A stretch of 39,975 nt of DNA from an uncultured Acidobacteriia bacterium (GTDB taxonomy: Bacteria > Acidobacteriota > Terriglobia > Bryobacterales > Bryobacteraceae): NCBI GenBank assembly GCA_903907865.1, contig CAIVPR010000181.1, positions 1-39,975 on the forward strand, read 5' to 3'. This document shows, piece by piece, positions 7,491-15,705 of the stretch (position 1 is its first letter; the number at the start of each line of letters is the position of its first letter). Both the position numbers and the translations under genes were made by a program. The notes beneath the pieces are model-generated. The model was not told where the DNA came from. It did no database searches and was given only the letters and a program-made list of their open reading frames with translations.

Positions 7491-10400
7491 GTGCTGAAGT
7501 TGAAGAAGGTAGAGCTCCAGGGATTCAAATCGTTCTGTGACAAGACGGAATTGAAGTTCAACGGTGGCGGGATTGCCGCCGTTGTGGGACCGAACGGATG
7601 CGGGAAGTCCAACCTGAGCGACGCCATCAGTTGGGTGCTGGGCGAGCAGTCGGCTCGCAGTCTGCGCGGCGCGCGCATGGAGGACGTGATCTTTGCGGGC
7701 ACCAAGGCCCGCAAGCCCGTCGGCATGGCATCGGTGACGATGGTACTGGTCGACCCGATCGCGCAACAGGCTCCGCTCCTCGCTGCGGCAGACGCGCTTG
7801 CTGCTGCGCAAGTGGCCCCGACCGATGGCGATAGCGAGCTCCCTTCCGATGCCGCGGCGGCCGCCTCGGGTGGTGGTGCCCAACATCCCAAAGTCCAAGA
7901 AATCCCCCTCAACCCCAATGCCAAGCCGGGTGAAATCACCATCACCCGCCGTTTGTTCAGATCCGGCGAATCCGAATACCTGATCGACGGTCGCCAGGCG
8001 CGTCTCCGCGACATTCAGGACATCTTCATGGGCTCCGGCCTCGGGCCCGAGAGCTACGCCATCATCGAGCAGGGGCGCATTGGCCAGATCCTGTCGTCGA
8101 AACCTCAGGACCGGCGCAGTGTCATCGAGGAAGCCGCCGGCATTACCAAGTACAAAAACCGCCGCCGCCTCGCCGAGGCCAAGCTCGAAAGCTCCAAGCA
8201 GAACCTGTCGCGCGTCTTCGACATCCTCGAAGAAGTCACCCGCCATGTCAACTCCCTCAAGCGCCAGGCAGCCAAATCCAAGCGCTACCAGGAACTGAAG
8301 GCCGAACTCGACAGCCAGCTACGCACAGTGCTCGCTGGGCGCTTCAGCATTCTCAGCGGCGAGGCCACCCGCGCCGCTGCCCTGCTCGAAGCCGCCACCA
8401 CGGAATTGAACGACGCCTCCGTGCAGGCCGCCGACCGCGATGCCGAACTGCAGAAGTCGCAGGAGGTCTTCTACGCTCTTGAGGCGCAGTTGACCGAATC
8501 GCGCAAGCAGTTGGCCGCGATGAACGTGGAGGCCACGCGCACCAAGGGACGGCTGGAATCTCAGGTCCGCGAGGCCGCGTCTTTCGAGCAGCGCATGGGC
8601 CGCGCCGAACAGGAGACGGCGGATCTGGAAACCCGGCTGGCGCAGAACGAGTCCGAGCGGTCCGGATTGGCGCAATCGGTGGCGGCGGTGGAGAAGGAAA
8701 TGCAGGAGGCTCGCGCCGGGCTCACCGCCAAGAACCAGCTCCGGGACCAGGTGGTTTCGCGCGTTCGCGAGGCCGAGCGGACCATCGAGGCGTCGCGGTC
8801 GGTGATCCTGCGCCTGTTGGGCGAGGCTTCCACCATCCGCAACCAAGTCGCACAGGCCGACACGTACCTCGCGGGCCTCGACCGCGAGCGCGCCCGTGTC
8901 CGGAAGGACGAGGAAACCGCGACTGCCGACGCCGAGCGCCTAACCGGCGTCAAGAAGCAGTTGACCGAAACCATCGCCCAGCGGCAGGAGGAGATCCGGG
9001 CCCTGACCGCGCAGCGTCGCGGCACGGACACGGAGATCGCCGCCGGACGCACGGAGCTTTCGCAGGTCCGGCAACAGATCGACCAGTTGCGGGGGGAGGT
9101 TTCGCGCCTCCGCGCCAAACGCGAATCGCTGGACAACATCCTCTCGCACCACAGCTACACCAACGAATCCACCCGCAAGTTGTTGACCGCGTTGGAGAAT
9201 GGCCGCGCCGGGCAGTTCAAGCCGTCGGGCGTGCTGGCCGATTTCCTCGAGGTCTCAGACCCTGCTTGGGAACGCGCCGTGGAAGAATTCCTCCACGAGG
9301 AGCTGGAGTTCGTCGTCGTGAAGGACTGGACGCAGGCGGAACGCGGCATGTCCCTGCTGCGCACGGAACTCGAGGGCCGCGCCACCTTCCTTGTGGACAA
9401 CGGTACGGCCCACCCCGCTACCGCGACCGCCGTCTCCGATCTGCCCCGCCTTTCCGACTTGGTCAAATTCAGCGGCGGACTATCCACCGCCCTGTTGCCG
9501 CGCCTCGCCCATTGCTATCTGGCGTCATCCGCCGAGCAGGCGCGAAGCACTGCCGAGTCCCATCCAGATGCTTGGATCCTCGTTGCCGACGGCCAGTGCT
9601 ACCACGGCCGCATGCTGACCGGCGGGCGCAAGAAGTCCAGCGGTCCGCTTGTCCTGAAGCGCGAAATGCGCGAGTTCGAGACCCAGCTAAAGACGGCGGA
9701 ACAAAAGCTAGCCGCGAAATCGGGCGAGCAGGACGCCGTCCAGAAGCGCATCACCGCTCTGGAGCAGGGGTTGGAGGGCCTCCGTCAGACGCAGCAATCG
9801 AAGGAAAAGGAAGCGGTTGCTCTCGACCACGACCTCCGCCGCGCGGGCGAGGAACTCAACCGCGCCAATTCGCGCATCTCCGTGTCGCGCCAGGAGTTGG
9901 AGAGGTTGAAGCGCGAGGAGGAACGCGCGCACGAAAAGCGCGCCCAGAACCAGACGCTGGCCGAGCAGAAGGATCAGGAGCGCCACACCCGCGAGCAGTC
10001 GCTGGAAGCCCTCCGCGAACAGCTGGAGTCGGCGCAGGTCGAATCGCAAAAGATCGGCGAGGAGCATTCCATCCTGCGGGCGAAGCTGGCGGGCATGGAG
10101 GAGCGCCACCGCGGCGAACGCGGTGCACTGGGCCGTTTGGAGAACCAAGGGCGCGAAATGTCCCAGCGCCGCCAGTTGATCTCCACCGAAATGCAGCGCT
10201 GGGGCGAGAACCGGTCCCGCATCCTGAGCGAGAACATCGGCCTCGACCAGAAGTTGACCGAGTTGACCGAACAGATCGCCTTGGGCGACCGCGCCGTGCT
10301 CGAAATGACCGAACAGGAGTCGGGGCAGCGCGAGGCGCTTGCCGCCTTGGGCGAGACCCTGCGCGGGCTGCGCGTCCGGATCGAGGCAGGCCACAAGCGT

Positions 10401-11201
10401 TCAACCGAGATCGAGGTAGAGCTGACCCGGCTGCAATCGGAGTTGCGTTTCCTCGACGAGACCAGCCAGAAGGAACTGGCCCTGCCGGTGGCCGAGTTGG
10501 AGGTCCCCGAGGACTGCGCCGTCCCCGTCCTTATGGCGGCGGAGAAGGCGTGCAAGGAGACCCGGTCGAAGATCGAGGGCCTCGGGGCCGTCAATCCGAC
10601 CGCCTACGAGGAGTACCTCGAAGCCTTCCAGCGACAGGAGTTCCTCACCGCGCAACGGCAGGATCTGATTGATTCGATCCGCGATACGGAGCGGGCGATC
10701 AAGGAAATCGATGAGTTCTCGAAGGCGCGCTTCTCGGAGGCCTTCAAGGTCATCAACGAAAACTTCAAGCAGTGCTTCCAGACGCTGTTCGGCGGCGGCG
10801 CGGGCGAAATGCGCCTCACCGACGAGGACAATGTCAACGAGTGCGGCATCGACATCATCGCCTCGCCCCCAGGCAAGAAGCTGCAGAACGTGCTGCTGCT
10901 TTCCGGCGGCGAGAAGGCGCTGACGGCGTTGAGCCTCCTGATGGCGATCTTCAAATACCAGCCGAGCCCGTTCTGCGTGCTGGACGAGGTCGACGCGCCG
11001 CTGGACGAGGCGAATATTGGACGGCTGACCCGCCTGCTCGCGGAAATGGCAACCGACACCCAGTTCATCGTGATTACGCACTCCAAGAAGACGATGGAGT
11101 CGGCGCAGGCGATGTACGGAGTGACGATGCAGGAGCAAGGGGTGTCGAAGCTGGTGAGCGTGCGCTTCGAGCACCGGGAACGGGCGGGGGCTGCCGCGTA
11201 G
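7491..11201 (+). CDS. smc: chromosome segregation ATPase SMC
   Basis: A 1236-residue condensin ATPase. The N-terminal head has KKVELQGFKSF and Walker A GPNGCGKS near residues 32-40. Two long Glu/Arg/Gln-rich coiled coils (about 190-520 and 700-1040) flank a hinge (from about GVLADFLEVSDPAWERAVEE to the Gly-rich MLTGGRKKSSG). The C-terminal head has ABC signature LLSGGEKALTALSLL and Walker B FCVLDEVDAPLD. GTG at 7491 is chosen because MLKLKKVELQG is the canonical start and AAGGCGG sits just upstream. An odd low-complexity insert lies near residues 87-147. scpA/scpB are not beside it. Confidence 0.96.
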   Translation: MLKLKKVELQGFKSFCDKTELKFNGGGIAAVVGPNGCGKSNLSDAISWVLGEQSARSLRGARMEDVIFAGTKARKPVGMASVTMVLVDPIAQQAPLLAAADALAAAQVAPTDGDSELPSDAAAAASGGGAQHPKVQEIPLNPNAKPGEITITRRLFRSGESEYLIDGRQARLRDIQDIFMGSGLGPESYAIIEQGRIGQILSSKPQDRRSVIEEAAGITKYKNRRRLAEAKLESSKQNLSRVFDILEEVTRHVNSLKRQAAKSKRYQELKAELDSQLRTVLAGRFSILSGEATRAAALLEAATTELNDASVQAADRDAELQKSQEVFYALEAQLTESRKQLAAMNVEATRTKGRLESQVREAASFEQRMGRAEQETADLETRLAQNESERSGLAQSVAAVEKEMQEARAGLTAKNQLRDQVVSRVREAERTIEASRSVILRLLGEASTIRNQVAQADTYLAGLDRERARVRKDEETATADAERLTGVKKQLTETIAQRQEEIRALTAQRRGTDTEIAAGRTELSQVRQQIDQLRGEVSRLRAKRESLDNILSHHSYTNESTRKLLTALENGRAGQFKPSGVLADFLEVSDPAWERAVEEFLHEELEFVVVKDWTQAERGMSLLRTELEGRATFLVDNGTAHPATATAVSDLPRLSDLVKFSGGLSTALLPRLAHCYLASSAEQARSTAESHPDAWILVADGQCYHGRMLTGGRKKSSGPLVLKREMREFETQLKTAEQKLAAKSGEQDAVQKRITALEQGLEGLRQTQQSKEKEAVALDHDLRRAGEELNRANSRISVSRQELERLKREEERAHEKRAQNQTLAEQKDQERHTREQSLEALREQLESAQVESQKIGEEHSILRAKLAGMEERHRGERGALGRLENQGREMSQRRQLISTEMQRWGENRSRILSENIGLDQKLTELTEQIALGDRAVLEMTEQESGQREALAALGETLRGLRVRIEAGHKRSTEIEVELTRLQSELRFLDETSQKELALPVAELEVPEDCAVPVLMAAEKACKETRSKIEGLGAVNPTAYEEYLEAFQRQEFLTAQRQDLIDSIRDTERAIKEIDEFSKARFSEAFKVINENFKQCFQTLFGGGAGEMRLTDEDNVNECGIDIIASPPGKKLQNVLLLSGGEKALTALSLLMAIFKYQPSPFCVLDEVDAPLDEANIGRLTRLLAEMATDTQFIVITHSKKTMESAQAMYGVTMQEQGVSKLVSVRFEHRERAGAAA

Positions 11202-11211
11202 GGGTGTCGTC

Positions 11212-12081
11212 ATGCCGGACTACGACGCCGCGCTCAAACTTCTGCTGAAGGACGCACGTGGACATGCCATGGAGTACCTGACCGGGCGCAGGGTCAAGGA
11301 ATGGCTGGACACAGAGCTGCCCCCGTCCGCCAGCCGCCGGGCCGACTTGGTGTGCGCCGCATGGGACGACTCGGTCGGGCACGTCGAACTCCAGAGCCGC
11401 AACGACTCGGATATGGACATCCGGATGTACCAGTACGGCGGCCGAATCCACGAACACTACCGGGTCTACCCGTGGCAGTTGGTCCTGTATGTGGGCGAGG
11501 CTCCGATGTCGATGCCGACCCGCATCAGAGGGCCTTTCCTGGACTACTACTTCCAACTGGTGGATTTCCGCGACCTGGACGGCGAACCGATGCTGGAGAG
11601 CGCCGCGCTGAGCGATAATATTCTTGCGGTGCTGATGCGTCTGCGCGACCAGCGCCAAGCCGTGAGGGAAATCGTCCACCGGATTGCAAAGTCGGATGCG
11701 GGGCGGGTGGTCGCGATGGACCACTTGGCAACACTGGCCGGACTTCGGAGGATTTCAGGAATCGTTGAAGAGGAGGGAAGCAAAGTGCCGATTACGGAAA
11801 GCATCCTGGAGCATGAATTGTTTGGCCCGCTGATTCGGAGAGGTGTCGACGAGGGTGTGCTCATCGGTCGGCAAGAGGGTCGGCAGGAAGGTCGGCAAGA
11901 GGGTCGGCAGGAAGGCGTCTTGAACGAAGCCTTTGCGATGGCTAGGCGTGTTGTTGTGGCTAGGTTCGGTCCGGCCACCCCTTGGCTGGACGAACAACTC
12001 CGTAACAAGTCTGCCCGGCAGCTCGAGGATCTGGTGGACCGCTCGTTCCAAGTCGGCACCATCGACGAACTCTTCCGCTAG
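11212..12081 (+). CDS. Rpn/YhgA-like PD-(D/E)XK nuclease-family protein with DUF4351 tail
   Basis: A 289-residue protein. The N-terminal part resembles recombination-promoting nucleases and putative transposases of the PD-(D/E)XK fold: RRADLV supplies the Asp and GHVELQSRND the E-x-Q pair. A domesticated-transposase region follows, with YQYGGRIHEHYRVYPWQLVLYVG. A hinge of four GRQEG repeats (DNA 11866-11913) comes next, and a C-terminal DUF4351-like helix bundle (RRVVVARFGPATPWLDEQL ... LEDLVDR) ends the protein. These genes are mobile-DNA-associated and their cellular role is uncertain. It begins 10 bases after smc and may be co-transcribed; the association is probably accidental. Confidence 0.78.
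   Translation: MPDYDAALKLLLKDARGHAMEYLTGRRVKEWLDTELPPSASRRADLVCAAWDDSVGHVELQSRNDSDMDIRMYQYGGRIHEHYRVYPWQLVLYVGEAPMSMPTRIRGPFLDYYFQLVDFRDLDGEPMLESAALSDNILAVLMRLRDQRQAVREIVHRIAKSDAGRVVAMDHLATLAGLRRISGIVEEEGSKVPITESILEHELFGPLIRRGVDEGVLIGRQEGRQEGRQEGRQEGVLNEAFAMARRVVVARFGPATPWLDEQLRNKSARQLEDLVDRSFQVGTIDELFR
11866..11913 (+). repeat. four in-frame 12-bp tandem repeats (two 24-bp units)
   Basis: GGTCGGCAAGAG and GGTCGGCAGGAA alternate twice, giving two identical 24-bp units and encoding GRQEGRQEGRQEGRQEG. Because each unit is a multiple of three, copy-number change would alter linker length without shifting frame. Confidence 0.9.
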
Positions 12082-12192
12082 CCTGCGGGTTGCCGTTGGT
12101 AACGCAGCTCGTCGTGATTAGGCACTCCCAGAAACGCGAGATCCCAGCTCGTCTCAGGCGCGTGAAAGCCGCCACCGACCCTCGATAAGCCG

Positions 12193-12198
12193 TACACT
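12193..12198 (+). promoter_or_regulatory. TACACT -10-like hexamer before the DUF6152 gene
   Basis: TACACT ends 6 bases before the ATG at 12205. No Shine-Dalgarno is present, consistent with a leaderless message. Confidence 0.4.
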
Positions 12199-12204
12199 GG
12201 TTTC

Positions 12205-12615
12205 ATGCCCCGGTCGTCCGCCGCCACCCTGCGAACCGCCATTGTTGCCCTGCTGCTGACGGCCCTCCGCCTTTCGGCGCACCACGCGTTCGCCGCCGAG
12301 TACGACGAAAACAAGCGCGTGATTGTTTCCGGTACGGTGACCCGGTTTGACTGGATCAATCCCCATGCCTGGCTGCACGTCGAGGGCAAGGACGCCACAG
12401 GCAAGCCAGTCACATGGAAGTTCGAATTGGGCAGCCCCGGCGGGCTCGTCCACCGGGGATTCGCACGGAATGCCGTCAAAGTAGGCGACCACGTCACGGT
12501 GGACGCCTATCGAGCCAAGGACGGGAGCAACATCGCCAACATGCGCACGGTCACGCTGCCCGACGGACGGCAATTGTTCGGTGGTTTCGCCACCACGCCC
12601 GGCGCGCCCAAGTAG
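12205..12615 (+). CDS. DUF6152 family exported protein
   Basis: A 136-residue protein with a signal peptide (TAIVALLLTALRLSAHHAFA). The family hallmark AHHAFAAEYD begins the mature part. It continues with VSGTVTRFDWINPHAWLHV, an ELGSPGGLVHRGF block, VKVGDHVTVDAYRAKDGS and TLPDGRQLFGG. This is the DUF6152 beta-barrel-like (OB-type) family of secreted proteins, common in acidobacteria and proteobacteria; function is unknown. It is a single gene; the next gene converges on it about 10 bases after the stop. Confidence 0.85.
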   Translation: MPRSSAATLRTAIVALLLTALRLSAHHAFAAEYDENKRVIVSGTVTRFDWINPHAWLHVEGKDATGKPVTWKFELGSPGGLVHRGFARNAVKVGDHVTVDAYRAKDGSNIANMRTVTLPDGRQLFGGFATTPGAPK

Positions 12616-12624
12616 CGCGGCACT

Positions 12625-13128
12625 CTACATCGTGTCGCTGCCACGCCACAGGTTCAACGTGTTCAGCTCGTCCAGCCCTGCCGCCTTCAGATACAGGAAC
12701 AACTGCATCCGGTACGCCACGTAGTGGTTTACAACCAGTCGGATGATGGCCGTCGCGCGGCTGGACTTCCCGAACATGTTGATCTCGGCTCGGAGATCCT
12801 CGTCCGTGCAAGGTCCCAGCAATTCCGCCAAGTCGGCCTCCTGTAGAGCGATTGTCGACTTCAGCCCCTCGAAATCCTTGGTCCCGGCCTCGGATAACCC
12901 GCTACGCCACGCATTCTTCCATCCCTCGATGTCGAACCTGTCCGTGAGGATCGCCCGCAAGTGGATGCCCGGCATCACCGACAGGTACTGCAACAACTCC
13001 AACGTTGATCGTTGCTTCTCCGACGGCCGGTACGCCAGATGTTCCGGTCCCGCCTTGGACAACAGGTGGTTCAGAATCCTCACCTCGCCTTGTAGGGCGG
13101 AAACCAGTTCTTCTTTCGTGAGTACCAT
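12625..13128 (-). CDS. DinB-like four-helix-bundle protein
   Basis: A 167-residue, all-helical protein. Three histidines lie at the positions where DinB/YfiT-like proteins bind metal: LNHLLSKAG in helix 1, GIHLRAIL in helix 2 and VVNHYVAYRMQLFLYLK in helix 4. Some relatives are thiol-S-transferases using bacillithiol or mycothiol; many have no known activity. It begins 2 bases after the enolase-superfamily gene stop on the same strand and may be co-transcribed with it. A TAAAGT hexamer 6 bases before its ATG could also start its own message. Confidence 0.72.
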   Translation of the reverse strand: MVLTKEELVSALQGEVRILNHLLSKAGPEHLAYRPSEKQRSTLELLQYLSVMPGIHLRAILTDRFDIEGWKNAWRSGLSEAGTKDFEGLKSTIALQEADLAELLGPCTDEDLRAEINMFGKSSRATAIIRLVVNHYVAYRMQLFLYLKAAGLDELNTLNLWRGSDTM

Positions 13129-13130
13129 AC

Positions 13131-14336
13131 TCAGACTTTAACCTGCGCCCGGCGCCGCGTATTCCCGTACGGATTCCGCCGTTTGAAGTCCGCGAAATCC
13201 ACTTGCACGCCGATCCCCGGCCTGTCCGACAGCGCAACCAGCCCGTTCCGCTGCGTCACGTAAGTCCCGCCGGTGACTTCACGGAACAAGTCGTCGTCCG
13301 CCGCCTCCCATTCGTGCAGCAGGAAGTTCCGGCAGACCGACATCGTGGCCAACGACGCCATGTGCGCCACCGGCCCGCTGCATGAATGCGGCGCGACCTC
13401 GACGCCGTACGCCTCCGCCATGTTGGCGATCTTCCGCAGCTCCGTCACGCCACCCGCGTGCAGCACGTCGGGCTGGATCACCGCAGCCCCCTTGGCGTCC
13501 AGAAGCTGCTTGAACTCGAAACGCGAAGTGAGGCCCTCGCCGGTCGCGATCGGCACCGGACTCTTGGCCGCGACCTCGCCCAGCCCCGCCGGATTTTCCC
13601 GCCAAGTCGGCTCCTCAAGGAACAACGGCCGCACCGGGGCAATAGCCTGCGCAAACTGGATCGCCGACCGCACCGAGAACGTCTCGGCGCATTCCATGGC
13701 GATGTCGGCCCGGTTCCCGAAGACCTTCCGGATCGCCGCAGCCTCCGCCACGTCCTGATCCATCCGCTGCAGTTCCGACGCACCCTGCGGCAGCGTGTAT
13801 TTCACCGCCGTCCAACCTTGCGCGAGTGTTTTCGCGGCCAGATCCGTGAGGCTCGCGCTGTCGCGTTTTTCTGGCGGAATGGACGCGTCCCAGTGCGTGA
13901 AATAAGCCCGCATTTCGGACCGCACCGGCCCGCCCAGCAGCCGGTACAAGGGTACCCCCAGTCGCTTTGCCTCGATATCCCACAAAGCCATGTCGACGGC
14001 GGAGAGTCCCGTCATCAGGTCCGGCCCGTTGCGCCAGCGTGTGGCGACGTAATAGACCCGGTTCCAATGGCTCTCCGGTCCCGTCGGATCCAGCCCGACA
14101 TATTCCGGCTCCAGCCAGCGCAACACGGACTCGGCAATCTCCGTGCGGCTTTCCAGCGTGGCCTCGCCGATCCCGGTGATCCCGGCATCGGTGTGGACCT
14201 CAAGGAATAGTAGATCCCGCCAGCGCACCGTGACTTTGTGGATTTCGAACTTGGTGATCTTGATCTTGCCGAGGGGCTCGACGGCGGGGAGGAGGAGCGG
14301 GGCGGCCAAGGCGGCTCCGAAGGCGCGACGGTTCAC
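13131..14336 (-). CDS. mandelate racemase/muconate lactonizing enzyme family protein
   Basis: A 401-residue member of the enolase superfamily. The N-terminus MNRRAFGAALAAPLLLPAV resembles a twin-arginine/export signal. The capping domain has LFLEVHTDAGITGIGEAT. The barrel contains metal ligands predicted at Glu215 (in AMECAETF), Glu241/242 (FLEEPTW) and Glu267 (ATGEGLTS), and a C-terminal base in VAPHSCSGPVAHMA (His317), the layout of galactonate/arabinonate-type sugar-acid dehydratases. Those enzymes carry a catalytic His two residues after the first metal ligand; here that position is Ala217. Function is therefore probably divergent. GTG start, with TATGAT 6 bases before it. Confidence 0.85.
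   Translation of the reverse strand: MNRRAFGAALAAPLLLPAVEPLGKIKITKFEIHKVTVRWRDLLFLEVHTDAGITGIGEATLESRTEIAESVLRWLEPEYVGLDPTGPESHWNRVYYVATRWRNGPDLMTGLSAVDMALWDIEAKRLGVPLYRLLGGPVRSEMRAYFTHWDASIPPEKRDSASLTDLAAKTLAQGWTAVKYTLPQGASELQRMDQDVAEAAAIRKVFGNRADIAMECAETFSVRSAIQFAQAIAPVRPLFLEEPTWRENPAGLGEVAAKSPVPIATGEGLTSRFEFKQLLDAKGAAVIQPDVLHAGGVTELRKIANMAEAYGVEVAPHSCSGPVAHMASLATMSVCRNFLLHEWEAADDDLFREVTGGTYVTQRNGLVALSDRPGIGVQVDFADFKRRNPYGNTRRRAQVKV
13135..13140 (-). promoter_or_regulatory. TAAAGT -10-like hexamer before the DinB-like gene
   Basis: On the minus strand TAAAGT ends 6 bases before the ATG at 13128. It overlaps the stop of the preceding gene, so chance occurrence is quite possible. Confidence 0.2.
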
Positions 14337-14342
14337 AACGGC

Positions 14343-14348
14343 ATCATA
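14343..14348 (-). promoter_or_regulatory. TATGAT -10 element before the enolase-superfamily gene
   Basis: TATGAT (5/6 of consensus) ends 6 bases before the GTG at 14336. There is no Shine-Dalgarno; a leaderless transcript is likely. Confidence 0.45.
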
Positions 14349-14572
14349 TCAAGGGGCAAATTGGGCAGGGCAACCGTGAGTGGGGCGCAACTTGTGATAA
14401 TGTGCCTCTCGGAACTCGCCTTGCCAGCACTCACTGCCTCCCTGTTTGACGACACGAACGGCAAGGACGTCGGTATAGCCTTGACGAATCTTTCCGGTCT
14501 GCCCCTGAGTGCCACGCACGACCGGCGCTTCCAGTGACATACCGCCGTTCGCCCAATAGAGGAACTATTTGC

Positions 14573-14809
14573 TTACAAGAGGTCCGTAATCTCATCAACC
14601 GTGATCTTGAGCTCGGACGCCACTTCCGTCAGAATTCCCCTAGCCGTCCCGAATTTGAGCGGGTTGTGGCGAGGAACGGAGACCATATGCGGATTGGAGC
14701 CGTCGCGTCGGAGCCGAACATGGCTGCCTTTTTGCCGTACGATCTTATAGCCCAATTGTTCGAGGGCGCGGATGAGCCGGTCCGCCGAAATTGCCCTTGG
14801 TATCCTCAT
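14573..14809 (-). CDS. hicA: HicA-family mRNA interferase toxin
   Basis: A 78-residue double-stranded-RNA-binding-fold toxin. The family signature is clear: LIRALEQLGYKIVRQKGSHV with catalytic His30 in KGSH, followed by VSVPRHNPLKFGTARGIL, where HicA proteins normally read PxHxxxxIxxGTLxxIL. Such toxins cleave mRNA and are neutralised by a HicB partner. It overlaps the upstream gene by ATGA (14806-14809), so toxin translation depends on antitoxin translation. The order is antitoxin first, the reverse of classic hicAB. Confidence 0.88.
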   Translation of the reverse strand: MRIPRAISADRLIRALEQLGYKIVRQKGSHVRLRRDGSNPHMVSVPRHNPLKFGTARGILTEVASELKITVDEITDLL

Positions 14810-15021
14810 GCCGCGACCAGCGAAAGCAACTCCTCCTTGAAGTAGCGAAGATGGACCGCTTGCGGAGGTGCCGCGTCGTCTTCAAAATGAAGTGTGGTCG
14901 CTTCCAAGATGTTATCCCGGAGCTCAGTCCAAGATTCAGCCTCGGTAAAAATGGCGTGCCCGACAGCGCGAGCATAGTACCCACCTTCCTCGGCGTCACG
15001 AACCTCAAATACAACATCCAT
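14806..15021 (-). CDS. hicB: HicB-like short antitoxin
   Basis: A 71-residue protein starting MDVVFEVRDAEEGGYYARAV, with IFTEAESWTELRDNILEAT and FEDDAAPPQAVHL. This is the RNase-H-like beta fold of HicB partners (xxxEEGGYxAxxxxxxIxTxxxTxxEL). It ends after the fold and lacks the C-terminal ribbon-helix-helix or helix-turn-helix that many HicB proteins use to bind DNA, so autoregulation through this protein is doubtful. Start at 15021 is preferred; a longer frame reaches 15063 without family support. TACACT ends 7 bases upstream. Confidence 0.78.
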   Translation of the reverse strand: MDVVFEVRDAEEGGYYARAVGHAIFTEAESWTELRDNILEATTLHFEDDAAPPQAVHLRYFKEELLSLVAA

Positions 15022-15028
15022 AGCAGTC

Positions 15029-15034
15029 AGTGTA
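15029..15034 (-). promoter_or_regulatory. TACACT -10-like hexamer before the hicBA pair
   Basis: On the minus strand TACACT ends 7 bases before the ATG at 15021, with no Shine-Dalgarno between. Confidence 0.4.
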
Positions 15035-15072
15035 GCCCAGCGCAATCCACCCTTTGGGGTCAAACGGCGTCC

Positions 15073-15705
15073 TTACCGGGGAAGTGCCGCGATCACATCC
15101 TCCAGCTTCTCAAGCGACCCGGCGAAGAAATGGTCCCCGGCCTCGATGAACTGCAAGCTCTTCGGCTCCGCAAACCCCTTGAATGCCTTCTCCAGATCAC
15201 GCTTCGGCCCAAACTGGTCGATGGTGCTGTGCACGAACTGCTTCGACAGTCCGCACGACGCCAGAAACTCGCCCGACATCATCGAAGTCGGGAAGCCCAC
15301 CGGAATCAGGCGCGCCGGTTTCGGATCGGGCAGGGAACACCCCAGCCTCAAGATGATCCGCGACCCGAACGAAAATCCCGCCAGCGAGTACGGCAGGTCC
15401 GGGTACCGCTCGCTCAGGAATCCAAGTGCCGCGCGCGCGTCCTCGATCTCGCCGCGGCCTTCGTCATACTTGCCTTCGCTCAGGTTGACGCCCCGATAGT
15501 TGAAGCGCAGCACCACGCTGCCGGAGCGCCGCAGCCCGCGCGCCATTCGGTAGACGACCTTGTTGTGCATCGTGCCGCCGAACTGGGGGTGCGGATGGCA
15601 GACCAGCGCCGCTTCCGTGGGCGCACCTTCCTCAGGCTCTTCCAAAAGGGCCTCGAGGCGGCCCGCCGGACCGGCGACGAAGTGCGATTCAATCCGTCGT
15701 GGCAC
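15073..15705 (-). CDS. alpha/beta hydrolase (COG2945-type)
   Basis: A 210-residue single-domain hydrolase. Features are CHPHPQFGGTMHNKVV (oxyanion-hole region typical of COG2945), VLRFNYRGVNLSEG, nucleophile elbow AGFSFGS with the catalytic Ser, and a late GDHFFAG supplying the His. Relatives are small serine esterases of unknown substrate. The GTG start overlaps the yajQ stop by one base (TAGTG), so the two are translationally coupled. Confidence 0.82.
   Translation of the reverse strand: MPRRIESHFVAGPAGRLEALLEEPEEGAPTEAALVCHPHPQFGGTMHNKVVYRMARGLRRSGSVVLRFNYRGVNLSEGKYDEGRGEIEDARAALGFLSERYPDLPYSLAGFSFGSRIILRLGCSLPDPKPARLIPVGFPTSMMSGEFLASCGLSKQFVHSTIDQFGPKRDLEKAFKGFAEPKSLQFIEAGDHFFAGSLEKLEDVIAALPR

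Noticed and set aside
9266-10672. A 468-codon plus-strand frame inside smc.
   Set aside because: Arg/Gly/Pro-rich and out of frame with the intact SMC coiled coil; a shadow.
11866-11913. CRISPR-like short repeats.
   Set aside because: Direct 12/24-bp coding repeats without spacers; part of a protein linker.
14337-14572. Open readings on both strands in the gap between the enolase-superfamily gene and hicA, including one with DDTNGKDVGIALTNLSG.
   Set aside because: The piece faintly resembles secreted repeat proteins, but it has no start signal, is short and cannot be placed; at most a remnant.
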